Assembly (NCBI GenBank): GCA_910584095.1
Contig: CAJTYU010000001.1
Coordinates: forward strand, 281,011-345,010
DNA length: 64,000 nt
Direction: 5' to 3'
From: an uncultured Dorea sp.
Lineage (GTDB): Bacteria > Bacillota > Clostridia > Lachnospirales > Lachnospiraceae
Shown here: piece by piece, positions 62,398-64,000 of the stretch
Layout of the letters: each line of letters begins with the position of its first letter
Position numbering within the stretch: position 1 is the stretch's first letter
Position numbers and translations under genes: made by a program
The notes under the pieces: model-generated
What the model was told of the DNA's origin: nothing
Seen by the model: the letters and a program-made list of their open reading frames with translations, nothing else
Database searches by the model: none

Positions 62398-63591
62398 TTA
62401 TCTAAGCGCCAGTGCAGGCTCTAATTTTGCCGCTTTCAGCGCTGGCAATAATCCGCCGAGCAGCGCTGTAAGCACAGACACCGTAACCGCAGCAACGGCA
62501 GCGCTGATTGGATAACCCGGTGTTCCTACCGGGGAATCCACAGGAAGCAGCGAGCCGATACAATGCACCAAAATCAGCGATAGTAAAATGGCTGCAAAGC
62601 AGACAAAGATTGATAAAACCAACTGTGAACCTAAAACCAAAGCTACAATATTTGTTCGTGAAGTGCCTATTGCTCTGCGAATCAGTAATTCGTGGGTACG
62701 CTGTTCCAGTGAAGATAGTCCGATATTGATCTGCCCTAATACAGAAACAGACAGCAGTAAAAGCGAAGTAACCAAAAGCCCTAGCTGCAGTATGGATAGT
62801 ACAGAATGATAGGTATCCCCAATGTCGCTCCGTCCAGCATTTTCCAAATGACCGCCGATGGTATCAGCCAAAATATCACTAAGGGCAGAATGTATCTGAT
62901 CGGCGGTCAACCCTGTTGTGGGATGCCAATATACATTTACGCTTTGAACTTGCCACATTGCCGGGGCGAAATGCAGCATTGCTGCAGAATCCGCATAGAC
63001 AGCAGGCAAATCTCTGCCATCATTTACTACCCCAACAACATTGAAGGGGGTTAATGCGAGTGTGCTTTTTACATTTCCCGCAGCATACGGCGAATCAATA
63101 AAATAATTTTGCGCTTCTTTGTTTACGACTATTTCAAGAGAGCCGCCTTTACTCGAAGGCTCTAACCATCTGCCTGATGACATTGGAAGATTATAGACTT
63201 GATCATAAGCCTTTGTGGTACACACCACATCAACAGACATCAGGTTTTTGTAAATATCATTCGGCAGCGCAGGCAGTAAAGTATCCATTGGTGCAAACTT
63301 GATATCTTCTTTCATAGAGAAAGTAACGGCAGCCGCATCATCAATAGATTCAAATGTCTGGAAGAATTTTTCCATTTTGTCCCTGTCGGGAAAATTGGAT
63401 TCCGTTATGATGAATGAGTAAGCAGGTGACCAGCCATATACTTGTGCGTTTACAGAAATCAAATATTCCCGTCCAAGCGTACCCACTAATACAGATCCGA
63501 TCATTGCTATAATGCCCACAAGCATTGAAACGCTTGTCAGAATACTTCTAAGCGGAGAAAGACGAAGGTCTTTAAGTATCATTTTCAGCAT
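62398..63591 (-). CDS. FtsX/MacB-like ABC permease
   Basis: 397 aa. One N-terminal helix (about 15-38), a large extracytoplasmic domain (about 40-270), then three C-terminal helices with the FtsX-type segment LGQINIGLSSLEQRTHELLI and RRAIGTSRTNI. The final helix is followed by AALKAAKLEPALALR, typical of MacB-like permeases. It overlaps the upstream ATPase gene by 20 bp, with GGAGGGAGG before its ATG. Substrate unknown; envelope stress or antimicrobial-peptide handling is common in the family. Confidence 0.85.
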   Translation of the reverse strand: MLKMILKDLRLSPLRSILTSVSMLVGIIAMIGSVLVGTLGREYLISVNAQVYGWSPAYSFIITESNFPDRDKMEKFFQTFESIDDAAAVTFSMKEDIKFAPMDTLLPALPNDIYKNLMSVDVVCTTKAYDQVYNLPMSSGRWLEPSSKGGSLEIVVNKEAQNYFIDSPYAAGNVKSTLALTPFNVVGVVNDGRDLPAVYADSAAMLHFAPAMWQVQSVNVYWHPTTGLTADQIHSALSDILADTIGGHLENAGRSDIGDTYHSVLSILQLGLLVTSLLLLSVSVLGQINIGLSSLEQRTHELLIRRAIGTSRTNIVALVLGSQLVLSIFVCFAAILLSLILVHCIGSLLPVDSPVGTPGYPISAAVAAVTVSVLTALLGGLLPALKAAKLEPALALR

Positions 63592-63982
63592 AAGTTATCC
63601 TCCCTCCATCCATCTCAAAGATCGTGTCACAAGTATCTGCAATATCAGGATCGTGTGTTACTAACAGCAGCATAATTCCGTTTTCTTTTACGACACTATG
63701 TAATAATTCCATAATCCGTGTTCCTGTTCTTTTATCCAATGCTCCCGTCGGCTCGTCACACAAAATGGCTTCCGGTGATACTGAGAGCGCCCGTGCGATC
63801 GCGACTCTTTGTTGTTCGCCGCCGGACAAATTGATGGGATATTCATCTCCCTTGTTTTCTAAACCCACACTTTTCAACAAGTCTGTAATCATCTCGTGCC
63901 GTTGCTTTTTCGTAAGCGCCTTTTTCGCATAGAGCAGGGGCAATTTGATGTGGTATAAAAAAAGTTGACAGCCCATTCTCAA
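63572..63982 (-). pseudogene. ABC ATPase, 5'-truncated (LolD/MacB type)
   Basis: Only the C-terminal half of an ATPase is present: signature LSGGEQQRVAIARAL, Walker B AILCDEPTGALD, switch His VTHDPDIAD. Homology begins at IKLPLLYAKK (about 63950). The preceding codons do not look like an ABC protein, and the same frame meets TGA at 63998-64000, so Walker A cannot be in frame. The 5' flank is unrelated, AT-rich DNA. It looks like a gene cut by an insertion just outside the window. The permease behind it could then lack its ATPase. Confidence 0.65.
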
Positions 63983-64000
63983 GGATTTGAGATATAATCA

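Noticed and set aside
1..64000. tRNA, rRNA and CRISPR arrays
   Set aside because: No cloverleaf, rRNA segment or regularly spaced direct repeat was recognised by reading; a tRNAscan/CRISPR search was not possible.

Overview
The window looks like a chromosomal segment of a low-to-moderate GC Firmicute, most plausibly a gut Lachnospiraceae (Clostridium cluster XIVa type). The grounds are the paired glgC/glgD genes, the mannitol PTS with an MtlR-type PRD activator, a FabK/FabT fatty acid operon with a fused accDA gene, LSGGQ/degenerate ABC exporter pairs, AGGAGG ribosome binding sites and several consensus sigma-A promoters. The genus is an inference; no rRNA, tRNA or CRISPR array was seen.

Layout. 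1-1190 is the end of an rpmG-secE-nusG operon (minus strand) with a MITE-like palindromic repeat between secE and nusG. 1285-3286 holds a DUF1015 protein and two overlapping XRE regulators. 3696-5949 is glgCD (glycogen precursor synthesis), followed by a lipase-like Mbeg1 protein and purC. 8354-13863 is the mannitol locus (mtlA IICBA and mtlD on minus, mtlR divergent on plus), then an MBL-fold hydrolase and ptsI/ptsH, which supply the phosphoryl chain for the mannitol PTS.

16892-22042 is an accessory-looking reductive cluster: SDR, acetoacetate-decarboxylase (ADC) family protein, 657-aa flavin/Fe-S ene-reductase (OYE/BaiCD-like), second ADC-family protein, and a divergent TetR regulator. 22278-26001 is a heterodimeric ABC exporter. 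26217-27326 is a strong promoter, a ~200-nt structured leader and a DUF89 phosphatase gene. 27320-31392 holds a MATE exporter, a probable UGA-containing selenoprotein gene that ordinary ORF calling breaks, a rubredoxin-glutamate synthase-like protein and a purine nucleoside phosphorylase. 31585-35052 encodes a 1155-aa fusion of an ene-reductase, an SDR and a zinc ribbon.

35126-44869 is a complete type II fatty acid synthesis operon (fabH, acpP, fabK, fabD, fabG, fabF, accB, fabZ, accC, accDA, fabT). FabT-type operators overlap its promoter. Upstream lie the remnant of an alpha/beta hydrolase and a large tail-anchored protein of unknown function. 46884-48877 has pfkA and proC. 49106-54239 is an acetoin/pyruvate dehydrogenase complex operon (E1a, E1b, E2, E3) with a consensus promoter and a divergent SorC-family regulator; the nearby lplA could lipoylate its E2 and E3.

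55753-60376 holds lplA, an HD-domain protein, a CyuA/YhaM-type L-cysteine desulfidase, an unknown protein, and desulfoferrodoxin plus rubredoxin (oxidative stress defence in an anaerobe). 60445-64000 has a decayed serine recombinase, a D-Ala-D-Ala carboxypeptidase-like protein, a lipoprotein, an FtsX permease, and an ABC ATPase that appears cut off at its 5' end by foreign sequence. This is accessory DNA with mobile-element scars.
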